A stretch of DNA of 64,000 bases from VRUE01 sp963720805 (lineage in GTDB: Bacteria; Actinomycetota; Thermoleophilia; Solirubrobacterales; 70-9). Both the position numbers and the translations under genes were made by a program. Every line of letters starts with the position of its first letter. Position 1 is the stretch's first letter. This document shows, in pieces, positions 52,946 to 61,716 of the stretch. The notes beneath the pieces are model-generated. The model did not search any database. It was not told the DNA's origin and saw nothing but the letters and a program-made list of their open reading frames with translations. The stretch spans positions 1-64,000 of the forward strand of contig CAVRGT010000001.1 in assembly GCA_963720805.1 (NCBI GenBank), written 5' to 3'.

Positions 52946-54112
52946 ATGAGCGGATTTAGGTTCACCACAGCGGGCGAGTCACACGGACCCGGCCTGGTCG
53001 CGATCGTCGAGGGGATGCCGGCCGGGCTCGAGCTCGAGCGCGAGGCGCTCGATGCCGACATGGCGCGGCGCCAGCTCGGCCACGGCCGCGGCGGCCGGAT
53101 GAAAATCGAGACCGATACGGTCGAGATCCGCTCGGGAGTGCGCCACGGCCGCACGCTCGGCAGTCCGATCGCGGTCCTCGTCGCCAACCGCGACTACGCC
53201 AACTGGGAGGAGCGGATGAACCCGTGGCCGGTTGACGCCGAAGTCGACGAGGTCCACCTGCCGCGCCCCGGCCACGCCGACCTGGTCGGTGCCCAGAAGT
53301 ACGGCCACAAAGACATCCGCAACGTGCTCGAGCGAGCCAGCGCCCGTGAGACCGCGGCGCGCGTTGCCGCCGGCTCGATCGCCCGCGGCTTCCTCAGCAC
53401 GCTCGGCGTCAGCGTGCACAGCCACGTCACCCAGATCGCTTCTGTAAAGGCGCCCGAGCGCGATGATCTCGGTCCAGACGACTTCGCCGCCGTCGACGAG
53501 GACCCGGTCCGCTGCCTCGACGCCGAGGCCAGCGCGGCGATGGTGTCCGAGATCAACCGCCTGCGCAAGGCCAACGAGAGCCTCGGCGGCACCTTCGAGG
53601 TGCGCGCCTTCGGCCTCGTCCCAGGTCTCGGCTCGCACATCTCCTGGGAAGACCGCCTCGACGGGCGGCTCGCCGGCGCTGTCGCCTCGATCCAGTCGGT
53701 CAAGGGAGTCTCGATCGGCGAGGCCTGGGACGTCGCCGGTCGCCCCGGCTCGGAGGCCCACGACGAGATCTTCTGGTCCGAGCAGCGCGGCTACTTCCGC
53801 GAGACCAACCACGCCGGTGGGCTCGAGGGCGGCATGACCAACGGCCTGCCGCTCTCGGTGCGGGCGGCGATCAAGCCGATCTCGACCCTGACCAAGCCAT
53901 TGCGCTCGGTCGACACCGAGAGCAAGGAGCCGGCCCAGGCATTGCGCGAGCGCACCGACTCGACCGTAGTGCCGGCCGCCGCCGTGGTCGCCGAGGCGAT
54001 GGTCTGCCTCGTCCTCGCCCGCACCTATCGCGAAAAGTTCGGCGGCGACCACATCGACGACGTCCTCACCGCGGTCGACGCCTACAAGAAGCGCATCGAC
54101 TTCCGCGGATGA
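52946..54112 (+). CDS. aroC: Chorismate synthase
   Basis: The 388-residue protein begins FRFTTAGESHGPGLVAIVEG, the family N-signature. It has RPGHADLVGAQKYGHKDIRNVLERASARETAAR, and HAGGLEGGMTNGLPLSVRAAIKPI for FMN and substrate binding. It converts EPSP to chorismate. TAGCCT (52931-52936) lies 9 nt before the ATG, so it may have its own leaderless promoter despite its place in the cluster. Confidence 0.95.
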   Translation: MSGFRFTTAGESHGPGLVAIVEGMPAGLELEREALDADMARRQLGHGRGGRMKIETDTVEIRSGVRHGRTLGSPIAVLVANRDYANWEERMNPWPVDAEVDEVHLPRPGHADLVGAQKYGHKDIRNVLERASARETAARVAAGSIARGFLSTLGVSVHSHVTQIASVKAPERDDLGPDDFAAVDEDPVRCLDAEASAAMVSEINRLRKANESLGGTFEVRAFGLVPGLGSHISWEDRLDGRLAGAVASIQSVKGVSIGEAWDVAGRPGSEAHDEIFWSEQRGYFRETNHAGGLEGGMTNGLPLSVRAAIKPISTLTKPLRSVDTESKEPAQALRERTDSTVVPAAAVVAEAMVCLVLARTYREKFGGDHIDDVLTAVDAYKKRIDFRG

Positions 54113-54151
54113 GCCCTCCTTTCGCTCCCTCAGAGGTAGTCAATGGGGGGC
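54113..54151. repeat. Hairpin repeat family 3, copy 2
   Basis: The 39-nt element starts directly after the aroC stop codon and ends 7 nt before the aroK GTG. It differs from 45467-45505 at four positions and keeps the hairpin. Confidence 0.8.
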
Positions 54152-54158
54152 GCATCCG

Positions 54159-55703
54159 GTGAGGCCGGCGCTGGTCTTCATCGGCTTCATGGGGGCTGGG
54201 AAGTCGACGGCGCTGGCGGCGGCCCGCGACGCCGGGTTGCGCACGACCGAGATCGACGCGCTGATGGAAAAGGCCTTCGGCAAGGCGATTAGCCGCGCCT
54301 TCGAGGAGGACGGGGAGGAGGCCTTTCGGGCGCGCGAGGCCGAGTTGGTCGGTGAGCTGCTGGAGAAGGCCGACGGTGGGGCGATCGCGCTCGGCGGCGG
54401 CAGCATCCTCTCCGAGCGGGTCCGCGACGCACTCGAGCGTCACATCGTCGTCTGGCTGCAGGTCGACGCGCGCGAGGCCTGGCGGCGGATCGCCCGCAGC
54501 GACCGTCCGCTGGCCAAAAACGCCGAGGACGTCGAGCGCCTGCTGGAGGAACGCCGACCGTTCTACGGGCCGCTCGCCGACGCGGTCATCCCGCCCGGCG
54601 ACCGTGGCCTGATCTCCCGCGCGATGCCGTCGCTGCTGGCCCACGCCGAGTTGCCGTCGGGGACGAAGATGCTCTGGGCAGCGAGCGACTCGGGCGAGTA
54701 CCCGGTCTTCGTCGGGCCGGGCCTGCTCGGCGTCGGTTCCTGGCCCCTGCCCGGCCGGCGCTTCTGCGTAAGCGACGAGTCCGTCGGTCCGCTCTACGCC
54801 TGCCGACTCGAGCCGCTCGCGGGCACCGTCGAGGTCCAGCCCGGTGAGAGCGCGAAGACGATGGCCGAGGCCGAGCGGGTGCTGCGCGAGCTGGCTCGCC
54901 TCGGGATGACCCGCGAGGACCACGTCGTCGCCCTCGGCGGAGGCGTGGTCGGCGACCTGGCCGGCTTCTGCGCCCACCTCTACCAGCGCGGCGTCCCGGT
55001 CGTCCAGGTGCCGACCACGCTGGTCGCCCAGGTCGATTCCGCCTACGGCGGCAAGACCGGGGTCGACCTGCCGGAGGGCAAGAACTACGCCGGGGCCTAC
55101 CAGCTGCCGGCGGCCGTGATCGCCGATACGGAGACGCTGGCCAGCCTGCCCCCCGAGGAGCTGGCGGCCGGGTTCGTCGAGCTGCTCAAGACCGGCCTGC
55201 TCGCTGGCGGCGAGCTCTGGGAGCGCACCCGCGGGCTCGAGGCGCTCGATCCCGCGCAGCTCGCCGAGCTGGTCTTCTCCTGCGCCCTCTACAAGTGCGA
55301 GGTCGTCGCCGCCGATGAGCGCGACGCGGGCCGGCGCGCCGAGCTCAACCTCGGCCACACGGTCGGCCACGCAATCGAGGCGGTCGGCAACTACGAGCGC
55401 TACCGCCACGGCGAGGCGGTCGGGCTCGGCCTGCTCGCGGCGCTGCGCCTCTCTGGGGCGGATGAGCTGCGCGACGAGGTCGAGGCGATCCTGCTCCGCC
55501 ACCAACTGCCGATCGCGCTCGACCCCGCGATCGCGGTGGACGACGTCGTCGATGCATTGCAGCGGGACAAGAAGAGGACCGCGGCCGGGGTCGGCTTCGT
55601 CCTGCTCTCCGAGCCTGGCGCGCCGCGGGTCGGGCAATTGCTCGCCGCCGACGACGTGCGCGAGGCTGTGGCAGAGTTGAGCCGTGCCGGAGGCCCTGCC
55701 TAG
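54159..55703 (+). CDS. aroKB: Shikimate kinase-dehydroquinate synthase fusion
   Basis: One 514-residue chain carries both enzymes. Residues 1-165 are shikimate kinase: Walker A FIGFMGAGKSTA, TEIDALMEKAFGK, ALGGGS and ERRPFYG. Residues 170-514 are dehydroquinate synthase: VVALGGGVVGDLAGF, PTTLVAQVDSAYGGKTGVDLPEGKN, ELLKTGLL and NLGHTVGHAIE with the metal-binding Glu/His. The two steps are not consecutive in the pathway, so the fusion more likely coordinates expression than channels substrate. The start follows a hairpin repeat. Confidence 0.9.
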   Translation: MRPALVFIGFMGAGKSTALAAARDAGLRTTEIDALMEKAFGKAISRAFEEDGEEAFRAREAELVGELLEKADGGAIALGGGSILSERVRDALERHIVVWLQVDAREAWRRIARSDRPLAKNAEDVERLLEERRPFYGPLADAVIPPGDRGLISRAMPSLLAHAELPSGTKMLWAASDSGEYPVFVGPGLLGVGSWPLPGRRFCVSDESVGPLYACRLEPLAGTVEVQPGESAKTMAEAERVLRELARLGMTREDHVVALGGGVVGDLAGFCAHLYQRGVPVVQVPTTLVAQVDSAYGGKTGVDLPEGKNYAGAYQLPAAVIADTETLASLPPEELAAGFVELLKTGLLAGGELWERTRGLEALDPAQLAELVFSCALYKCEVVAADERDAGRRAELNLGHTVGHAIEAVGNYERYRHGEAVGLGLLAALRLSGADELRDEVEAILLRHQLPIALDPAIAVDDVVDALQRDKKRTAAGVGFVLLSEPGAPRVGQLLAADDVREAVAELSRAGGPA

Positions 55704-56162
55704 ATGACCACGTCCCACAACCGCGTCGCCGTCCTGCACGGGGTCAACTTCGACATCCTCGACCGCCGCGACCCGGAGGTCTACGGCGGGCTCTCGCTGC
55801 GCGACCTCGAGACCAAGGTCGAACGCTGGGCGCGTGAGCTGGGACTGGAGACGATCTGCTTCCAGACCAACTCCGAGGCTGAGTTCGTCGAGTACCTGCA
55901 CCGGCTGCCGGAGATGGCCGACGCCTCGCTGATCAACGCCGGCGCCTGGTCGCACTACAGCCGGGCGATCGCCGATGCGCTCGATGTCGCCCAGCTGCCC
56001 TCGGTCGAGGTCCACCTCTCCGACGTCGAGTCCCGCGATCAGTGGCGCAAGCTCTCGGTCTTCGACGGCCTGGTCCTGGCCAAGATCTTCGGCAAGGGGC
56101 CCGACGGCTACCGCGAGGCGCTGGAGCTGCTGGCCGGCGAGCTCGGCGCCGGCCCGGCCTGA
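55704..56162 (+). CDS. aroQ: Type II 3-dehydroquinate dehydratase-like protein, divergent active site
   Basis: The 152-residue protein aligns by eye with type II dehydroquinases: HGVNFDILDRRDPEVYGG keeps the Asn, Arg and catalytic Tyr, INAGAWSHYSRAIADAL keeps Asn and His, and VEVHLSDVESRDQWRK keeps the late Arg. The usual catalytic His of the NxHxRE motif is Glu here (DVESRD). It would complete the pathway between AroB and AroE, and it is the only dehydratase candidate in the window. It directly follows aroKB and overlaps the next start (TGATG). Confidence 0.75.
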   Translation: MTTSHNRVAVLHGVNFDILDRRDPEVYGGLSLRDLETKVERWARELGLETICFQTNSEAEFVEYLHRLPEMADASLINAGAWSHYSRAIADALDVAQLPSVEVHLSDVESRDQWRKLSVFDGLVLAKIFGKGPDGYREALELLAGELGAGPA

Positions 56163-57220
56163 TGGCGAGCCGCGCCGACCGCCTCGCGGCGCTCGTTGCC
56201 GAGCGCGAGCTGGACGGCTTCCTCGTCACCGACCTGGTCAACGTCGGCTACCTGACCGGCTTCGGCGGCACCAACGGCGCCTGTGTCTGCGGCGCCGAGC
56301 AGCGCGTCTTCCTCACTGACTTCCGCTACACCGAGCGCGCCGAGGCCGAGGTCAAGGACTGGGACGTGGTCACCGTCAGCGACGACTGGCTGGGCGGCAT
56401 CGCCTCCCGGCTCGCCGGCAAGACGGGCTTCGAAGACCACCATATGGCCGTGCGCACGATGAAGCGCCTGGAGGCAAAACTTCCCGAGGGGGTAACGCTC
56501 GAGGGCGCCGCCGGCACGGTCGAGAAGCTGCGCCGGGTCAAGGACGAGACCGAGCTGGCGGCAATCGCCGCCGCTGCCGAGCTCGCCGATGAGATCTGGC
56601 GCTTCTCGCTGGAGCGCGGCCTCGCCGGGCGCAGCGAGCTCGACGTCGCCCGCGCCGCAGAGGCGCGGATGCGCGAGCTGGGCGCCGAGCCCTCGTTCCC
56701 GACAATCGTCGCCGCCGGCCCCAACGGCGCCCTGCCGCACGCCGAGCCTGGCGAGCGCCAGATTGGCCGCGGCGAGCTGGTCGTTTTCGACATGGGCGCG
56801 AAGCTGGACGGCTACTGCTCGGACGGCACCCGCACCTTCGCCACCGGCGAGCCCGGCGAGGCGGCGCGCGCCGTCTATGAGACCGTGCTCGGGGCGCAGG
56901 AAGCGGCGCTCGAGGCGGTCGCGGCCGGGGTCAAGGCTGAGGACGTCGACAGCGTCGCCCGCAAGCTGATCGCCGCCGCCGGTCACGGCGAGCGCTTCGG
57001 CCACGGACTTGGCCACGGCGTCGGGATCGAGGTCCACGAGGAGCCGCGGGTCTCGCAGCGCTCCGAGGACCTGCTCGCGAGCGGCGAAGTGGTGACGATC
57101 GAGCCGGGGATCTACCTGCCGGGCGAGCTGGGCGTGCGGATCGAGGACCTGGTGGTCGTCACCGAGGGGGGCTACCGCAACCTCAGCGGCCTGCCCAAGC
57201 AGCTGCAGCTGGTCGATTAG
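56162..57220 (+). CDS. pepP: Xaa-Pro aminopeptidase (M24B)
   Basis: The 352-residue protein starts at the TGATG overlap with aroQ. Residues 1-125 form a creatinase-type N-domain (DGFLVTDLVNVGYLTGF). The pita-bread catalytic domain shows all metal ligands: FDMGAKLDGYCSDGTRTF (two Asp), FGHGLGHGVGIEVHEEP (His), VVTIEPGIY and VRIEDLVVV (two Glu). It removes N-terminal residues before proline. The pairing with aroQ upstream of efp is typical of Gram-positive genomes. Confidence 0.85.
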   Translation: MASRADRLAALVAERELDGFLVTDLVNVGYLTGFGGTNGACVCGAEQRVFLTDFRYTERAEAEVKDWDVVTVSDDWLGGIASRLAGKTGFEDHHMAVRTMKRLEAKLPEGVTLEGAAGTVEKLRRVKDETELAAIAAAAELADEIWRFSLERGLAGRSELDVARAAEARMRELGAEPSFPTIVAAGPNGALPHAEPGERQIGRGELVVFDMGAKLDGYCSDGTRTFATGEPGEAARAVYETVLGAQEAALEAVAAGVKAEDVDSVARKLIAAAGHGERFGHGLGHGVGIEVHEEPRVSQRSEDLLASGEVVTIEPGIYLPGELGVRIEDLVVVTEGGYRNLSGLPKQLQLVD

Positions 57221-57279
57221 GTACCGACAGGTCCCCTGCAAGGCTCATTGCGCCGCCCGCGGCGGCCGATCAGCGCCAT

Positions 57280-58329
57280 GTGAACTCGATGGCGATGCCC
57301 AGACCGGAGCTGTTGGCCGCCGCCCGCAAGGAGGCGCGGCGCGAGCGCCTGCTCGACATGGAGCAGCGCGTGCGCCGCTACCGTGCCGCTTGCTTTGGGA
57401 TTCTCGCCCTGGCGCTGGCTTCGGCCGGTCCCGAGATCGGCTGGCTCTGGCTGGCGCCACTTGCTGCCGGCTTCGCCGGCTTTGCCGTTGCTGACCGCTT
57501 CATGCAGGCGAGCCGGCGGCCCTGGCTCTGGGTCGCCGCCGCCTGGGGCGCGCTTCCCTTGCTGCTTGCCGGCGCGGTGATCGCCAGCGGTGGCCCGACC
57601 AGCCCGGTGCTGATGTGGTTCGCCCTGCCTGCCGTCACTCTGGGCGCGCGCTTCGATCCCTGGGGGATGGTAGTCGGCACGATTTACCTCGTCACCGTCT
57701 TCCTGGCCAGCACCGTCGCGGTCGACCCGGCGAGCGCCTTGGCCCACAGCCAGGCCCTGGTCGCCACCGCCGCCCTCGTCCTCAGCACGGTGATCCTCTC
57801 TGGAGCCCTGGTCGAGTCCGACCGCGCCCACCGGCGCCGCTCGACCCTTGACCCGCTCACCGGCCTCTCCAACCGCAACGCGCTCGAGCAGCGCCTCGCC
57901 GAGCTCGACGGCTCGCCCTGCGACCGCAGGAAAGGCGGCCACTCCCACGCCCTGCTGCTCTGCGACCTCGACCACTTCAAGCGGGTCAACGACGAGCTCG
58001 GCCACGCCGCCGGCGACACGGTCCTGCAGGACGTCGCCTACACGATGCGAGCGGTGCTGCGGGCGGGGGACTCGATCTACCGGATCGGCGGCGAGGAGAT
58101 CCTCGTCGTCCTCCCCGGCGCCAGCGAGACCGACGCGGTCGCGGTCGCCGAGCGGCTGCGCCAGGCGGTGCGCAAACGGCGCCCGGCCGGAGTCGAGGTA
58201 ACGATCAGCATCGGCGCCGCCGTGACCAAGCCCGACACCGTCAACACCGATGACCTCGTCGCCCGCGCCGACGCCGCTCTCTACTCGGCCAAGGCCAACG
58301 GGCGAGATGCAGTTTTCGTGGCCAACTAG
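57280..58329 (+). CDS. Membrane diguanylate cyclase (GGDEF family, GGEEI variant)
   Basis: The protein of about 345 residues has five or six hydrophobic segments (residues 35-185) and a C-terminal GGDEF domain beginning DPLTGLSNRNALEQRL. The active loop is RIGGEEILVV, so the final Phe of GGEEF is Ile. RAGD five residues before it is a complete inhibitory I-site. It probably makes cyclic di-GMP with product feedback. The start may be GTG 57280 or ATG 57289/57295. It has no linked effector gene here. Confidence 0.8.
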   Translation: MNSMAMPRPELLAAARKEARRERLLDMEQRVRRYRAACFGILALALASAGPEIGWLWLAPLAAGFAGFAVADRFMQASRRPWLWVAAAWGALPLLLAGAVIASGGPTSPVLMWFALPAVTLGARFDPWGMVVGTIYLVTVFLASTVAVDPASALAHSQALVATAALVLSTVILSGALVESDRAHRRRSTLDPLTGLSNRNALEQRLAELDGSPCDRRKGGHSHALLLCDLDHFKRVNDELGHAAGDTVLQDVAYTMRAVLRAGDSIYRIGGEEILVVLPGASETDAVAVAERLRQAVRKRRPAGVEVTISIGAAVTKPDTVNTDDLVARADAALYSAKANGRDAVFVAN

Positions 58330-58332
58330 CGT

Positions 58333-59385
58333 TCAGCGGCTGAGGTCGACGTCGTCGTCGAGCCGCTCGGCGAAAGCCGTGATCAGGGCGACGGTCGCCT
58401 CGACATCGGCGAGGTCGACCATCTCGACCGGCGAGTGCATGTAGCGCAGGGGGATCGAGACGAGGCCGGTGGCGATGCCGGAGCGGGTGAACTGGACGCC
58501 GTCGGCATCGGTGCTGGTTGAGTTGCCGGTGGCGCCGATCGTGTGCTCGATTCCCGCCTCCTTGGCGACCTCGATCAGCAGCTCGGATACCTTCGGCGAG
58601 AGGGTCGCGCCGCGGTAGATCACCGGCCCGGAGCCGAGCGTGTGGCTGCCCAGTTCCTTCTCGTCGATGCCGGGGGCGTCGGTTGCATGGGTAACGTCGA
58701 CGACCAAAGCCAGGTCGGGCCGCACGGCGAAGGCGGAGGTGCGGGCGCCGAAGAGGCCGATCTCCTCCTGCACCGCGGCGATCGCGGCGAAGCTGCCCTT
58801 CAGCGAGGCGCTCTCGTGGCAGCGGCGCAGGGACTCAAGCGCGACGTAGGCACCGAGGCGGTTGTCCATCGAGCGCGATACGAGGCGACCGCCGCTCAGG
58901 GCGAGCGGCTCGGTGGCGACGACGACCGGGTCGCCGACCCGGACCAACGCCTCGGCCTCGTCGCGGTCGGCGGCGCCGATGTCGATGTGCAGCGACTTCA
59001 TCTCGACCACCTTCTTGCGCGCTTCGGCGTCGAGCAGGTGCAGCGGCTTGCGCCCGACCACCCCGGGCACGGGCCCACTCGGTCCCTGGACCTCGACCCG
59101 CTGACCGACCAGGATCTGCGGGTCCCAGCCGCCGAGCGGCGCGAACCAGAGGAAGCCCTTCTCGTCGATATGGCGGATCACGAGACCGATCTCGTCGATG
59201 TGGCCGACGACGGCGAGCAGCGGGGAGTCCTCGCCGATGCGCGCCACCGAGGAGCCGATCCCGTCGGTTGAGAGAGTGGCGAAGGAGGCGGCCTCGCGCC
59301 AGGCAGCGGCCGCCTTGGTCTCGTAGCCCGAGGGGCCGGGAGTACGGAGGAGCTTGTCGAGTAGTCGGGGCGTTTTGGCCGTCAT
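58333..59385 (-). CDS. M42-family aminopeptidase (glutamyl/cellulase-M type)
   Basis: The ATG at 59385 gives a 350-residue enzyme starting MTAKTPRLLDKLLRTPGPSG. The metal and catalytic residues are visible: VVGHIDEIG (His, Asp), SMDNRLGAY (Asp), VQEEIGLFGA (Glu, Glu), VDVTHATD (Asp) and YMHSPVEM (His). M42 enzymes form tetrahedral dodecamers and degrade peptides in the cytoplasm. It converges on the diguanylate cyclase gene and diverges from the dehydrogenase at 59451. Confidence 0.85.
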   Translation of the reverse strand: MTAKTPRLLDKLLRTPGPSGYETKAAAAWREAASFATLSTDGIGSSVARIGEDSPLLAVVGHIDEIGLVIRHIDEKGFLWFAPLGGWDPQILVGQRVEVQGPSGPVPGVVGRKPLHLLDAEARKKVVEMKSLHIDIGAADRDEAEALVRVGDPVVVATEPLALSGGRLVSRSMDNRLGAYVALESLRRCHESASLKGSFAAIAAVQEEIGLFGARTSAFAVRPDLALVVDVTHATDAPGIDEKELGSHTLGSGPVIYRGATLSPKVSELLIEVAKEAGIEHTIGATGNSTSTDADGVQFTRSGIATGLVSIPLRYMHSPVEMVDLADVEATVALITAFAERLDDDVDLSR

Positions 59386-59450
59386 AGGTGCGCCAGTATG
59401 TCGATTCGAACAAACGTCCGCAGTCCGCTGGGGCAGGTAGCGTTCCGTTC

Positions 59451-60257
59451 GTGAGTTCCAGCCAAATAACGGCTGTGGTGAGCGGAGCTTCCAGCGGCAT
59501 CGGCGAGGCAACCGCCCGCCGACTTGCTCGCGAGCCCGGCGCCGAGCTGATCCTCGTCGCCCGCCGCGAGGACCGCCTCCGCGCTCTCGTCGAGTCGCTG
59601 CCCTGCGAGGCGAGCTACGTCGCCGCCGATCTCACCGACGAGGACGCCCCGGCGCGGGTCCGCGCCCAGGTTGAGGAGCGGGGCGGGCGGCTGACGCTCC
59701 TGGTCAACAACGCGGGCGGCTCCTGGCGCGGCGGCTTCGCCGAGGCCGGCTACGCCAACGTCCAGCGCCACATGGAGCTCAACTTCGATGCCGTCGTTCG
59801 CCTCACCGAGGCGCTGCTGCCGAGCCTGCGCGCCGCGGCGCCGAGCGCGATCGTCAACGTCGCCAGCACCGCCGGCCGCGTCGCCCGCGCCCGCACCGGC
59901 TCCTACTCGGCGAGCAAGTTCGCCCTGATCGGCTGGACCGACTCGCTCTACGCCGAGGAGCGCGCCCACGGCGTCCACGTCGGCATGGTCCTGCCCGGCT
60001 TCATCGCCACCGAGGGCTTTCCGGCGACGGAGCTGCGCGAGCGGGCCCTGACCCGCTGGGTCGTCTCCAAGCCCGAGAAGGTCGCCGAGGCGATTCTCGA
60101 GGCCGGGCCGGGCGGCAAGGCCGAGCGCTACGTGCCGCGCGGTTACGCGCTCGCCGGGGTGGCGCGAATTCTCGCCCCGCGCTTGGTTCGTCGCGTCCTC
60201 TCCGGCGGCGCTGCGGGCACCCTGACGACGAGCACCGCGGCCGAAAAAGCCAAGTAG
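59451..60257 (+). CDS. Short-chain dehydrogenase/reductase
   Basis: TAGCGT (59438-59443) lies 7 nt before the GTG, a leaderless arrangement. The 268-residue protein has the NADP motif VSGASSGIGEATAR, an LVARRED strand end favouring NADP, LLVNNAGG, catalytic Ser in VNVASTAG and SYSASKFALIGW with Tyr and Lys. The hydrophobic C-terminal region (YALAGVARILAPRLVRRVL) fits the fatty-acyl-type branch of the family. The substrate is unknown. Confidence 0.8.
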   Translation: MSSSQITAVVSGASSGIGEATARRLAREPGAELILVARREDRLRALVESLPCEASYVAADLTDEDAPARVRAQVEERGGRLTLLVNNAGGSWRGGFAEAGYANVQRHMELNFDAVVRLTEALLPSLRAAAPSAIVNVASTAGRVARARTGSYSASKFALIGWTDSLYAEERAHGVHVGMVLPGFIATEGFPATELRERALTRWVVSKPEKVAEAILEAGPGGKAERYVPRGYALAGVARILAPRLVRRVLSGGAAGTLTTSTAAEKAK

Positions 60258-60283
60258 CGGCTGCGGCTGTTCCGCGGGCCGGC

Positions 60284-60778
60284 TCAGGTGAAGCGCGATC
60301 TGTCCAGGCGGCAGTAGTGGAAGTTGAAGACGAAGCCGTAGTTGTTGGCGGCGTTGGCGGCACGTTCGACCCGAATCTGTTCGTGAGCGGCCTTGATTTC
60401 TTCGTTCCCCTTCAGCGCCACGCCGAGGGCGCGCAGCTTGGCCTGGACGATGCCGAGCTGCGTGAACCACTTGAGCAGCCGCGCATCATCGGCGGGCGGC
60501 CGCGGCACGGCGCTGAGCTTTTCCACGGTCTTGCCGAATGCGGCCGAGGCGTGGACGAACTGACCGCCGGCCTGCTTCAGCTTCGCCGGCACCCCGCTCT
60601 TCGCCTTCGTCTTGGCGTTCTTGAGGATGCGCTTGTTGGCTTTGGTGTTGGCCTGGCAGATCGGCTCGGCCTGTTCGACGTACTGGGCGCGGGTCGGTTC
60701 TTCTTCAGCGGCGGCGGGCGCGGCAGGCAGCAGCGCCAGTGCGACGACGGAAATTGCGGCTGTGAGGACCCCCTTCAT
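60284..60778 (-). CDS. Secreted helical protein of the ICxxN...YGF family
   Basis: The 164-residue protein has a signal peptide (MKGVLTAAISVVALALLPAA, cut near AAA-EEE). A helical domain follows with PICQANTKANKRIL near the start and NNYGFVFNFHYC near the end. The first Cys and the YGF...C ending match the lipoprotein at 18580-19296, so this is one exported family with and without a lipid anchor. Function is unknown. Confidence 0.65.
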   Translation of the reverse strand: MKGVLTAAISVVALALLPAAPAAAEEEPTRAQYVEQAEPICQANTKANKRILKNAKTKAKSGVPAKLKQAGGQFVHASAAFGKTVEKLSAVPRPPADDARLLKWFTQLGIVQAKLRALGVALKGNEEIKAAHEQIRVERAANAANNYGFVFNFHYCRLDRSRFT

Positions 60779-60871
60779 TCCCTGTCGGGCACGTTAGACG
60801 ATCGGTCACCCCGCACTGTGTTGAGGTCCGGAGAAGTCGGGGCGCTCGGTCGCCCTCTAGGATTCGCCGCC

Positions 60872-61432
<561 letters not shown>

Positions 61433-61668
61433 GGCCACTGCGGCGGCCGGGCTGCCGAAAAGTGGCACACCCCGCCTAAATGTGGTACTTGTTGGGCGGT
61501 TTTCGGGTACGCCTGAAGCCTTTGACGAGGAACTTTCGGGTTGGTGCGGGGACAACGACAAGGCCAAACGAGGTGGGAACGCCGACGGCGCTGACCCCTG
61601 TGCGAAAGCTTCTATCGGTAGTAGCTGTTTTTCCAGTCCATCGAGCAAATAGACAGGAGATACCAGTC
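61433..61668 (+). other. Leader region carrying a copied cassette-A 5' region
   Basis: The last 60 bases repeat the leader of gene A1 (AGTCCATCGAGCAAAT and GACAGGAGA), aligned from 61606 with 4830. No gene is convincing in the first 170 bases. Confidence 0.55.
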
Positions 61669-61716
61669 ATGCAAAAGCACCGAGCGTGCGTGATGTGCGA
61701 GGGGTTGAGGCGATGA
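61669..61716 (+). pseudogene. 15-codon relic of cassette gene A
   Basis: The frame reads MQKHRACVMCEGLRR and stops. The first ten residues match the start of A1 (MQKHRTRVVC). The leader and ribosome binding site are preserved, but the rest of A is gone. The TGA overlaps the ATG of gene B2 as ATGA, so the relic may still act as a translated leader that feeds ribosomes to B2. Confidence 0.6.

Noticed and set aside
54066..56015. A 649-codon reverse-strand frame opposite aroKB
   Set aside because: Same cause: forward shikimate kinase and dehydroquinate synthase motifs are complete, while the reverse frame has none.
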